Assembly: GCA_036768485.1 (NCBI GenBank)
Contig: JAVLUZ010000142.1
Span: 2,541,848-2,605,847, forward strand
Length of the DNA: 64,000 nucleotides
Source of the DNA: Mermis nigrescens
Taxonomy: Eukaryota; Nematoda; Enoplea; Mermithida; Mermithidae
Reading direction: 5' to 3'
Positions within the stretch are counted from its first letter, which is position 1, and the number at the start of each line of letters is the position of its first letter. Below the pieces are notes generated by a model. That model saw only the letters and a program-made list of their open reading frames with translations, was not told the origin of the DNA and did no database searches. Made by a program: the position numbers and the translations under genes. Below, piece after piece: positions 54,835-64,000 of the stretch.

Positions 54835-54859
54835 GAGACCGAAAATTTTTTACAGTGTG

Positions 54860-57138
54860 GTCTTGTAATTTTCAGATAAAATAGACATATGTACATACGT
54901 AGTATGCGGAAGGCTTAGTCCGATTCCATTCGGGTGCGCGCTACAAAGGAATCACCTTCGAATCACCTTTTATTTCCAAGAAACAGTCACTCATTTATGA
55001 GAGTTTTGAAAGAACTGAAAGCCAATCGGAGCAGTCCGAAAGAATTTGAGTCGGATTAATGCATTCCCGAGTATCAAAACTAAACTTTCAAGGACGTTGA
55101 ATTTGTCAATTTCTGTTTTTATTAGTTATTATCAATTCGCGTAATTGATTTTATAATTTTTTAATCTCATTATTTCATAAAATTGTGAAAGCAGTTATGC
55201 GAATTCTCTCATCGAGCACTATCCATTGGCATCAAAAAATTGTGAAAAAACGAAAAAATTTCAAAAATTAAATTCTTTGGGGAGAGATATTTTAGTATTC
55301 TGGGGGTACACACCCCCAAACCCCCCACGCTCACATGTGCTGGTGACTTGAAAAGGTGCACATGGTTATAATCTGACGCACATTATTTCAATGATATGTA
55401 TGTAGATAGTGTATCTACACGTGCCGTTTACACTTACGGCTCAAACGCAATTTAGCGCGTCTAGTTGGACCATCCGGTCTTTGAGTTTCATTTTGGCGAT
55501 CTAGCCATTCATAGCGACCACTTTGCAGTCGGATAGATTCTGACAGTAGGACGTGCGGAGGCTATCCTGCCACGCAGCGTCAATTGGTTGGACTTTACAT
55601 CGCTACGTCTTGCGAGGGACACGCTAATGCGAGTTGCCTATGGAATCCATATATTCCCCCTTTTCTTTCTTTACATTCAAAACATAGGCGACATGACCGC
55701 TATTCATGTTAAGCCTGTTCAGAGGACGGAAAAATCCATAGCGCAAGTGGCGCTCTTTCTTATCTTAAACATATAATCTCTGTTTTCTTTTACTGTAATC
55801 CCCCTCAGCCACTGTTTGTTCGGCTTGAGTCGCGTTGGTGCTATTTTATTTTTCCTGGCGTGTCTTCTTCGACTTTGTGGGCGCCATAGTCTAGCTTATT
55901 TTGTTTGGTGTACATAAAGATAGAAAAATAACTACCTAGGAATGCATTATATCGCAGGTGGTTTGGGAAATGGATCGGCCAGCCTCGACTTTGCTATCGC
56001 TGGATTTATTTCAGTATGACCTTTTTCGTAATACCTTTTTCTCAGAATTCTTCAATCTTTTTTCGAACTGAAAACTATAAAAATTATTACATAATTTTTT
56101 ACAGAAGATGACAGCCCGGACTAGAACTCTTATTGTTGTATTTATTGTTCAGAATGCTGTTAAAATCAAAATTCGTAATTTATTTTGCCTTAAGTATTCT
56201 AGTGCGAAATATTTTGTTTCTTATCGCGGAAAATATTTTTTTGGTTCGAAAATAGGTCTAAGGACCTCGGGCAAATTCCAGGGTTATCTAATTACTCCTG
56301 TGTTGGGTACTGCGGTCGGAATTTCCCTCCCGCAATCTCCACATGTAGGTACCGGACCAGATACGTCCGTGGAGATTTAAGGTAGTAGATACATATTTAG
56401 GGTCGAGAGGTAGTATAAGGCACATTGCCGTAGCACCCAGACCAGCGCTAAGTGTAGCAAGATACTTAGGTAAGCCCTGAAGGTACTTATTGTGGGTTGT
56501 TGCTTTCATAGTTGTTTGTGAGTTGGGTATCTTCCCCGGCGGCATGCTGTCGGTTTAGGTATCCGAACATACTGAGTACTTAATCAGCAAGTCCCTAGCT
56601 ACGCGGCTTAGGTTACAAAGCTAACTCCATAGCGCGACAACCCGCTTAAGTTACATTATATGTACATACATATTACATCAATGTACTGTAGTGTCAGTGA
56701 TTTAAAAGAAAAACATTGGCACAATTGCCCCTGCGGGAGAAATTGTTGCCAGGTACAGTGCATTTGCACTAGATTTAGTGTGTTTTGAAGCGTTTAGTGC
56801 AATTTGAGGTTTTTTCAGTGCATTATAGATTTTGGTGTGTCCAAGATATGTTTCGCACCATTTTTGTGCTTATTCACTCTTACTGTACATCTTATCGATC
56901 AAACTTCAATTTTGTTCAAGTATAGTATTTCTGTCTTCTAGGCCGCCTAAAGTTGCTTGAATACGAGTTAGACAGTGCATGTCAATTTTCAATGTTTCGG
57001 TATAGTTTTTGTCTTCTACTTCCTTGAAAATAGCTCAAATTTGAGTAACATGACATAGAGAATATAAAATTTTACCGGTACGCCAAATTTACAGTTTATC
57101 TATTTTTTGTCGTTTAGCTCACTCTGAGTTTTTGAAGT
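54860..57138. other. No exon supported; MITE fragment
   Basis: A partial family A copy lies at 55207-55339 (TCTCATCGAGCACTATCCAT to GCTCACATGTG). The frame at 55588-55776 has weak similarity to 19605-19670 but no splice support. Confidence 0.4.
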
Positions 57139-57265
57139 ACTTTTATTTGAGATGGTTTGGCAGATCTGCTTCCTCACTAGAGAATGTTTTTTTGCGCTGC
57201 ATGGGTAGCAGCTTCAAAAGCTGCCCAGTCACCCATTAGCGCATTTTGATGGGCCAGTGTAAGCT
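57139..57265. repeat. Family F repeat, first copy
   Basis: TATTTGAGATGGTTTGGCAG to CCAGTGTAAGCTC is repeated in the same orientation at 63788-63912. Both copies contain GCTTCCTCACTAG and GCTGCCCAGTCACCCATTAG. The two copies bracket the LINE and neighbouring repeats. Confidence 0.8.
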
Positions 57266-57289
57266 CGGCAGTAATTATTTGCAGTCAAG

Positions 57290-57332
57290 TGCAGGTAATA
57301 TAGCACACAATGTAAAATTATATGCAGTCAAG
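57290..57332. repeat. TGCAGGTAATATAGCACACA repeat, first copy
   Basis: The stretch TGCAGGTAATATAGCACACA and ATGTAAAATTATATGCAGTC recurs at 62519-62560, with a third, diverged unit to 62613 that was the target of the hAT at 62614. The copies look like remains of a tandem repeat opened by the intervening DNA. Confidence 0.75.
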
Positions 57333-57540
57333 GGCGAATTGTAAAATAGCTCCATATTCTAGATTTAAAAAAAACAGCGGTTTTATGCGATTTCAATCAG
57401 GTATCTTTAACATAAAAGTTGAAAAAACAGACGGAAAAGCATTTGATTGGAAAAATTTAACAACAAGACAACAAGATTTTATTGCAAAACGTACAAGACA
57501 TGGTAAAAATAAAGACACAGCATACGATACAAAGATATGA
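57322..57540 (+). other. Open stretch of unknown meaning at the LINE 3' end
   Basis: A 72-codon plus-strand frame with FNIKVEKTDGKAFDWKNL and a basic Arg/Lys-rich end. It overlaps the likely 3' untranslated part of the LINE on the opposite strand. No splice sites or family match are seen, and it may be fortuitous. Confidence 0.2.
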
Positions 57541-57598
57541 TAAAACGACATATGACTAAAACGTCAGCAACGGGACACGCAGTCACGAAAGTGAAAAC

Positions 57599-58487
57599 TT
57601 ACGCGTGCCCCTTCAGATGAACAGAAAAATCAAAAGCATTGAGTTTGCGTTTAAAAATTTCTAAGCTAGGTGAATTTACAACCTCAACTGGAAGTGAATT
57701 CCACAGATTCACATATCTATGACTGAAATCATACTTGAGAATATCTGAACGAGCTACTGGAACAGTCAGTTTTAGTTTATTGACAGAGCGAGATATAGTT
57801 GCGATTAAAAGCGAAAAACTCGTCACAGAGAATGTGTGATTTGCCATTAATAATCTGATAATAAAAGGATAAAGCAAAACGAATACGGCGTATTTCGAGA
57901 CGTTCTAACGACAGACTTTTTAAACGATTATTATATGACAAACCACTGTTAAAACCAAAAATACAACGGGTAAACTTGCGCTGAACTCGCTCGATACGAT
58001 CAATATCTCGAATACGATAAGGACTCCAAACGGTGCAGCAGTACTCTAAAAGCGGACGAACATATACAACAAAAGCATGAGACAAAATTTTATGATCACG
58101 AGAAAAGAATAACTTCAGTATCAGACTGGATTGCTGAGAAGCTTTTTTAATCACTTCATGATAGTGCTGCTGAAATTTCAAATTTTGAGACATTAGAACA
58201 CCTAAATCACGGACACAGTCAGAATCAGAAGGTAGAAGTTGATTTCCAATAAAATATTGATGTTTAGGATTTTTATAACCCATGTACAAAACTGAGCATT
58301 TATCAATAGATATCTGAAGCTGCCATTCACGCGACCATGTATAAAGCTTATTAAGGTCGTTTTGAAGTATAGTTTTAGAAGAGGACAAATTATACATTTT
58401 AACATCGTCAGCAAATAACCGAATACGACTACTCATATTATCACATAAATCATTTATGTAAATCAGAAAAAGGGTTGGCCCTATCAC
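57599..58487 (-). pseudogene. LINE reverse transcriptase, palm to C-terminus
   Basis: Begins at IGPTLFLIYINDL, includes the catalytic FADD (family usual F/YADD), GYKNPKHQYFIG, the thumb-like VCDRDLGVL-type motif (VRDLGVLMSQNLKF) and LLEYCCTVWSPYR. A frameshift near 57800 moves the final 70 or so residues to another frame. The terminal motif NLWNSLPVEVVNSPSLEIFK is typical of CR1/Jockey ORF2 ends. Confidence 0.88.
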
Positions 58488-58756
58488 GCTCCCTTGCGGG
58501 ACGCCGCTAGTTATATTAAAGCTATCTGGAAAAGAACTATTAACAACAACGCACTGAGATCGGGAGGATAAAAAAGATTTAAGCCAGTTGAAAAGAAAAC
58601 CATTTAGACCATATGCAGAAAGTTTATGAAGTAATTTTGTGTGCGATAAAGAATCGAAAGCTTTTTAAAGTCGATAAAAATTACATCGACAGTAGATTTT
58701 CTATCAATAAATTTTGCCCATTCGTTTTTACACTTTAGCAATTGCATTTCACATGA

Positions 58757-59290
58757 TCAACCTTTTAAAAATCCAAATTGAAGAGGAGAAAGTAAATTAT
58801 TTATATTTAAGTAATCCAGAATCTTTTTATTAACAATTTTTTCCATAATTTTACAAGGAGAGCAACACAACAAAATCGGACAATAATTTTCTACACAAGC
58901 AGAATCACCTTTATTTTTGAAAACTGGAATTACGTTTGCTTGATACCACAATTTTGGAATTGAACCTGATCGAAAAGAAGTTTCAAAGATAGAAGCAAGA
59001 GGAGAAGAAAGCAAAAACCTAGTTCTTTTAATAAAAAATGAGCATAGGCCATCAGGGCCACATGCAGTACTTGGTTTAGATTCGCGAATAGCTCTGTAAA
59101 CGGTGTCTATATCAAAATTGATTTCTGCTAACGAAGAAAAAGTACGAGCCTGAAAAACAGGAAGATTTTGATCATCAACAGTGAAAACAGAGGCAAAATA
59201 TGAGTTAAAATGATTAGCTTTTACATGATCGTCATCTAATTCAATACAATTAGATAAAGTCAGGGGAAATGAACTTTTCCTGATTTTCAA
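58757..59290 (-). pseudogene. LINE reverse transcriptase, fingers region
   Basis: Contains YFASVFTVDD, KPSTACGPDGLCSFFIK, WYQANVIPVFKNKGD and CKIMEKIVNKKIL. An in-frame stop follows QFGFLKG at 58757, interrupting the polymerase just before the first catalytic aspartate region. Confidence 0.85.
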
Positions 59291-59633
59291 ACGAGAATTA
59301 ACAAAATTGTAAAAGTTACGGATATTGCCTGATTTTAAAACTTCTAGTTCTTCTTTAGCGTAAAAATTTTTGGTTTCTCTTTTATAGATTTGCAGAAACT
59401 AGAATAGATAGTTCGATTTGTTCGAGTTCTGAACTTTTTGTAATTTTTCCATAATTTAAGTTTTTTAAAAATAACTTACGGATGTGTTTAGGAAGAACTT
59501 TCTTGGAATTTCTATGTGCTTTTTTAGGTATTAGATCAGAACTAATAGTTTGAAGAACTGAAACAAAAACATTATACATATCATCTGCCGAAGTACACTG
59601 ATTAAATGAATCGGGCCAAGAAACAGTGGCTAA

Positions 59634-60349
59634 TCACATAGAAATTAACTCGTGATTGGCTTTTCGAAAATTTAAACAAGATGGCATGTGATTTGTCTCT
59701 TCGTACACTTGAATTTCTGAAAGCAATAGAATTATGATTACTATCAGAAAAGGAGGTGAAATCTTCGCGTTAATGGCTTGATTAGGTGAATAAAGCAAAT
59801 CTAGTATATTATTATCGTGAGTTGGACTACGGATTAGTTGCTCCAAACCAGTTGTACAGAAGGTATCATAAAATAAAGTATTGATGGGATCAGAAGGAAA
59901 GGTGTTGGAGACCCAATTAATTTTAGGAAGATTAAAATCACCAACAATTAATAAAGGATAAGGTACATTAGAAGCCCATTCAATAGAATTACAAAGACTT
60001 TCAGCATACATAGTATCATAAGTAGGAGGACGATAAGCTACAATAAATCTAGTTTTGAAATCAGTATTGCATAAATCAAAAATTAAAATTTCACAGGCAG
60101 GAAAATTGATAGGAATTTTGATGTGTTTGATATGTAGATTATTATTAGCAAAAACTATAAGTCCACCCCCACGTTTATTTAACCAATCACATCGAATAAT
60201 TTGGTAATTATTTTGAACTGCAAAGGAGACTATCTGGAATTTCAGGACAAAGCCAAGATTCACAACAAAGTATTATTTCAAACTGTTTGCTATCTAGTAG
60301 CAGTTTCAAATCACCTAGCTTATTTAACAAACTTCTTGAATTGAAATAC
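59634..60349 (-). pseudogene. LINE apurinic-type endonuclease
   Basis: An APE-like endonuclease, which would nick target DNA for target-primed reverse transcription. GDFN and the YRPP segment are intact. The N-terminal piece is in another frame than 60263-59634, and a further shift precedes the SDxN/HN motif, so no continuous protein is possible. Confidence 0.82.
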
Positions 60350-60671
60350 AAAACTTTTAAACGCAAAGTACGAGAAAGGGGCGTGACTACCTAGGTGAAG
60401 AGTTGGTTATTAATATTACGGTTTGGTTTGCATTTAACACAATTGGCGCGAAATTCGATAAAAAGACCTTCTTCACCTCAAGATTTACGATCATTGAACT
60501 CGGAAAGCAGTTCGCGTTGACGTTTTCTTTGTAGGAATTCAAAAAATTTTATTTTCTAACTTTCATTTCCGTCTGTTTTTTTTAACTTTTATATTCAAAA
60601 CTCCTACTTGAATTCGCATTAAAATGCTATTCTCACCTAATCAAAATTATCTTTGAGCTCTGTGCGGCTTC

Positions 60672-60802
60672 AGATTGGTGCCAGAGGATGATCTAAGCCT
60701 AAGGAAAAGATGGGGCAAAAATTGCTCCACTCGGTTTGCTCGCTTCGCAATTTTCGCCCCATTTGTCTCAGGCTTACATCACCCCCTGGCACCAATGTGA
60801 AG
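60672..60802. mobile_element. Small foldback MITE-like palindrome
   Basis: TTCAGATTGGTGCCAGAGG and GATGGGGCAAAAATTGC at the left pair with GCAATTTTCGCCCCAT and CCCCCTGGCACCAATGTGAA at the right. The halves are imperfect complements of about 57 bp around a short loop. No target duplication is obvious. Confidence 0.65.
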
Positions 60803-61048
60803 GCACATACTAAGCCTAAGCCTAAAAAATAAATATTAGAAGAGACATAGGAAGAAAATGACGCTAGCACCCTTATTTGTCAAAATATACGTAATCCTTC
60901 CCTTTCTAACTAACACTAACAAAAAAGTTTGATCACCGGATGGTTATATGACTATTATTATAATTACTGAAGTGTAAATTCTCACTCACTTTTATCTCTT
61001 GATATCCGTGCTGATCCAGACAGTCGTACGCCTTTCAGCAGTCACTGG

Positions 61049-61190
61049 ATAAAATTTTGTATATCAATAGCTTCGAGCGTTCGATTAATGTGCCGCGTCA
61101 AAACGAAATCTGGTGATAAAAATTTGTATATCAATAGTTTCGAGCGTTCGACAAATGTACCACGTCAAAACCAAATCTGATTTCCGTATC
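61049..61190. repeat. 67-bp tandem duplication
   Basis: TTTGTATATCAATAGCTTCG...CGTCAAAACGAAATCTG is followed 67 bases later by a copy with few changes (TTTGTATATCAATAGTTTCG, CGTCAAAACCAAATCTG). Confidence 0.85.
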
Positions 61191-61477
61191 AAAAGCCGCT
61201 GTCAAAACGGTTAATTTCAATGCTCCGCCACACCTATCAGATTTTTAATCCGGCTCCTTCGATACTAATTTACAATCTTATACCATTTGTCAGTGTTTCG
61301 CCAAATTGTCGGATAGTTATTTAATTTCTGTAAGATTAAGGTACATTCTTAGAACACAGCAACTGCGCAAAGCATAACAATCTTGATCACAATCCCATAT
61401 ACAAAATGTGTATTACACAGCAGCACAGTAGAGCGTAAACAACCTTAATAAGCAATTCTCGCATCCGGAACAACGTA

Positions 61478-61725
61478 AATCACTCATATGATTGATTAAA
61501 AATTTGCATAGAAAAGCAACAACGACTTCCACATGAGCATAAGGTTACTAATCTAAAACTATCCGTAATAAATAATTCGCGACCAAACAAGCGCCTATTA
61601 CATAAATCACTCATGATAATACAAAATTTGCATAGAGAACCTACCTCAACTTCCACGTGAGCAAAAGATTACTAATCTAACACCCTACAGTACATAAAGA
61701 ATTGTCGCTCAGATGTGTTCCACAG
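61478..61725. repeat. Tandem duplication of about 126 bp
   Basis: TAAATCACTCAT, AAATTTGCATAGA, CGACTTCCACATGAGCATAA and TTACTAATCTAAA recur in order at 61604-61690 with point changes and small indels. Confidence 0.75.
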
Positions 61726-61983
61726 ATCACCTGCCTGTGATGTTAAGCAAACTTTTATCCAATGCATTAGGAATGGAGCGTTCTATCAAGGCAACAGTAA
61801 ATGCGCCTAACTTACATTCTTTTATAATAGTCATGTAAACGTACATCAACCGATCGCAGTGTATTCATTAAGTACATAATGTTCATTCAAGCTATACATA
61901 GAAAGCAATAAATGCATTATGGATAGTTATGTACCTACATCCTTTATAAATGTTCATCCTGTGCTCGTATGTTCGAATTAACC

Positions 61984-62226
61984 TGTTCTTCTTTATTTCC
62001 ATAATAGATTCATCAATCGTCAGCATTATTGCCATCACCTTTGCTGATGAATGTACATATTACCTACTTACATACCTATGTACACAAGACAATTCGATCA
62101 ATACTGTTCTTCTTTAATTCATAATAGATTCATCAATCGTCAGCATTATCTGTCGCCTTCGCTAATGAAGGTACATATTACCTATGTACCTAGTTACATA
62201 CCTAAGTACACAAGACAATTCGATTG
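61984..62226. repeat. Tandem duplication of about 120 bp
   Basis: TGTTCTTCTTTATTTCCATA through ACACAAGACAATTCGATCAA is repeated immediately as TGTTCTTCTTTAATTCATAA through ACACAAGACAATTCGATTGA. A third, degenerate start may follow. Confidence 0.85.
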
Positions 62227-62613
62227 ATCATTCCGACGATTTTTGCTGTCACCTTCCCTGAACATTGCGTACTTACATACAAACAAATGTATGCATCAGT
62301 ATACATTAGATCAATCAATTCGCTGTTTACGGCAGTCACCTTCCCATGCTTTGTGCTTCTATCACTTTACAACTTCATTCCTCAATTTCTCCCCTTCTAA
62401 ATGCTTTTGGTCGATAATTTTTTTGAATATCTTCCTTACAACTGATAATCTTTCAATAAATCCCCATTAATTTAAATTCTGTGACTTCTATATATTCTAG
62501 AATTAAGCCGCCTAGACTGCAGGTAATATAGCACACAATGTAAAATTAAATGCAGTCAAAAACCAGCAGCCTGCACGCAGGTCATATGGTACATAATGTG
62601 ATATTATATGCAG

Positions 62614-63701
62614 TAGTGATGTCCTGGGCACCGGCACCGGTGCCTAAGCACTGGCACTGGGCCGGTGCTAGGCTGGTAATGGCAGCCGGTGCCGGTGCTA
62701 GATAAAAGAGAAAAAATTAGTGTAAAAAGAATAATTGAAGCTCATTTATCACCAATTTAATGAATAAAGGCGCAAAAAGGTAACATTTTGTTAATAAAAT
62801 CTTCTGATTAGCATAGTGAAGCATTTTGACTGAACTTCAGAACAAGTCTTCGAGCTTTAAAAATGAATTATTCATTTAACGAAACACATCTTATTGAAAA
62901 CATCAATTAACATCAAGAAGCGTGGACACTAATAAAGTAAATTAAAATTAAAAACATCGACATATAGATTGGAAAGTTTTTCTAATTCTACCATCTGTAG
63001 GCAAGAAGGATGAGTACTATAGAGTAGTTTTCAACTTTAATTTAATTTCATCAAATCCATTTTTATTTTTCCATTTCGTGAGCAGAAGACCGTAAAACGC
63101 AGCTAGAATTTTAAAATAGTTTTTATGCAAAACTTTTTCTCGTAAATTATTCAGAAAAAGCTTGTTAAAACTTTGTAAATGAACATCTACGTAAGTCTTT
63201 TGCATCACTAATATATCCCATGTTTTTTTTCAGAGGCTTTTGAAAATGTGAAATGATAAACTCAAATAATTTAACCTCGTTTCTTACTAGTTGAATATTT
63301 AACTAATGCACTAAAACCAAATTTCGATTTGATTGAAGAATCAACTACTGATCAAGCCAATCTTGATTGCGCTACACTTAAACTTATAATACACTATTTA
63401 ACTTTTATTTTTCTTTGAATTTCAATTTTATTACAATTTTTTGTTTGTTTAATGCTTAAGTGAGATAATTAATATGTATCCATAAAATGAAAATAATGAA
63501 GTCGTTACCTACTAACCAAATGAAATTTTGCCCTTAATATGTATATCCGGTGAAAAATAGGTACAAATTTAACTCTTTTTGAAGAAGCATAGTACACTAT
63601 ATAATATGCTAATGCTTAGCACTGGCACCGGCGCCAGTACAGAGGGTACCGGCACTCGGCATTCCAGCACCGGTACAAAAAGCGGCACTGGGACATCACT
63701 A
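62614..63701. mobile_element. 1.1-kb non-autonomous hAT element with perfect 8-bp duplication
   Basis: The TIR TAGTGATGTCC at left equals the reverse complement of GGACATCACTA at right. Both ends continue into GGCACCGGTGCC-type palindromes (62630-62700 and 63620-63680). The target duplication ATATGCAG is at 62606-62613 and 63702-63709 and fits nTnnnnAn. The interior is AT-rich, with one short minus-strand frame (63017-63208) of no recognisable family. Confidence 0.9.
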
Positions 63702-63787
63702 ATATGCAGTTAAGTTGAATGCTTATTGATATGAGAAGCTGGCACTTTGCTCGCATTCCAACCTGTAGTAGATGGTTTTAGAAGGCT

Positions 63788-63912
63788 TTTTATTTGAGAT
63801 GGTCTGGCAAATTTGCTTCCTCACTAGGGAATGTTTTTTTGTGCTGCATGGGCAGCAGACTCAATAGCTGCCCAGTCACCCATTAGCAATTTTGATGTGC
63901 CAGCGTAAGCTC
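63788..63912. repeat. Family F repeat, second copy
   Basis: Same-strand partner of 57139-57265. It carries TTTGCTTCCTCACTAGGGAA and CTGCCCAGTCACCCATTAGC. The remainder of the window holds the start of another MITE-like G-rich end (TGACAGGGGCGTATGCATGA, 63945-63964). Confidence 0.8.
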
Positions 63913-64000
63913 TGGTCCTGTATGATAGATATTGAGTAGTTGTTGACAGGGGCGTATGCATGATTTTTTGGGGAGGGGGTGGGTCCGATTTGGTAACCCT

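Larger units (their letters stand above)
45019..54857 (+). mobile_element. 9.84-kb CACTA (EnSpm)-like DNA transposon, decayed
   Basis: The left end CACTGTAAAAAATGTT and the reverse complement of the right end, CACTGTAAAAAATTTT, share 15 of 16 bases and begin CACTG, as in the CACTA/EnSpm superfamily. A 2-bp TG lies outside both ends (45017-45018 and 54858-54859), consistent with the short duplications of that superfamily. Arrays of AACCTGTTNNCAACAGGTT-like motifs lie just inside each end. Between them is a plus-strand, multi-exon transposase-like gene from a zinc-finger start (46219) to a stop (54199) and an AATAAA (54349), before the right array. The middle of the gene is missing, and several MITEs have inserted, so the copy is probably immobile by itself. 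Confidence 0.8.
57560..60545 (-). mobile_element. Decayed non-LTR retrotransposon, CR1/Jockey-type
   Basis: Read on the minus strand. An endonuclease N-terminus is at about 60349-60230 (FNSRSLLNKLGDL, ESWLCPEIPDSLL). Endonuclease motifs RGGGLIVFA, VAYRPPTYD and GDFNLPKINW follow at 60170-59900, and a SD..HNSI-like motif near 59740. The reverse transcriptase runs through KPSTACGPDGL, the NYxPILLCCSPCKIMEKIVN region, IDFKKAFDSLSH-type sequence near 58660, SGVPQGSVIGPTLFLIYIND and FADDVKMY (about 58480-58390). The C-terminal region includes LERLEIRRIRFALSFY and YDFSHRYVNLWNSLP, with a stop at 57599. Frameshifts near 60225, 59745, 58660 and 57800 and stops near 59634 and 58757 show it is dead. 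Confidence 0.9.

Noticed and set aside
57139..63912. LTR retrotransposon bounded by the family F direct repeats
   Set aside because: No gag, protease, integrase or primer-binding site is seen; the only reverse transcriptase inside is a non-LTR type on the minus strand.

Overview
This is eukaryotic, animal-type nuclear DNA. It is AT-rich and almost entirely non-coding. Short exons with GT/AG borders lie scattered between very long, repeat-filled introns, and there is no bacterial gene organisation. The BTB-domain exon at 17.7 kb resembles the nematode BATH/BTB expansions, and the transposons (hAT, Tc1/mariner, pogo-like, Helitron, CACTA-like, CR1/Jockey-type LINE) fit an invertebrate. The species cannot be fixed from sequence alone. 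One 100-N assembly gap lies at 16630-16729.

Layout. 0-12 kb: one isolated candidate exon (915), a zone of GTGTAAA-rich tandem and inverted repeats (about 1.96-3.7 kb), a small hAT MITE, a long-inverted-repeat element, a Helitron carrying two minisatellites (6.44-7.53 kb), and a Ser/Thr-rich terminal exon (9.88-10.31 kb). 12-16.6 kb: a 2.2-kb hAT element with an exact 8-bp target duplication, and small TA-flanked MITEs. 17-24.4 kb: a broken-looking BTB gene (exons at 17692-18155 and 24023-24403, possibly a start exon at 17078), whose intron holds a tandem MITE pair and a 1.7-kb hAT-like element. 25.5-27.9 kb: a mariner copy folded into a full palindrome, then an unknown exon. 28.7-33.8 kb: a 5-kb inverted duplication with a Ser-rich exon in its loop. 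36.6-38.5 kb: the C-terminal exons of a second gene of the BTB-associated family. They are separated by an intron that is a DNA transposon plus one copy of its 8-bp target duplication. 43.2-44.5 kb: a second member of that transposon family. 45.02-54.86 kb: a 9.84-kb CACTA-like transposon with TIRs, subterminal repeats and a multi-exon transposase-like gene. 57.6-60.5 kb: a decayed non-LTR retrotransposon on the minus strand. 60.7-63.9 kb: tandem duplications and a 1.1-kb hAT-like element.

Five short MITE families (called A-E here) recur throughout. Family A is about 230-275 bp with ends like CAYAsGTGGGC. Copies of A, C, D and E have intact or nearly intact 8-bp target duplications, many fitting the hAT preference nTnnnnAn, so they are probably mobilised by hAT transposases. 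Some copies occur as head-to-tail pairs separated by the same 8-bp duplication.

The two strongest discoveries are (1) the introner-like intron at 36779-38250, created by insertion of a DNA transposon into an AG/GT-containing site and absent from the paralogous exon at 24 kb, and (2) the large CACTA-like element, whose exon phases fit together from a zinc-finger N-terminus to a C-terminal exon, but whose central catalytic region is missing and whose introns are filled with MITEs.
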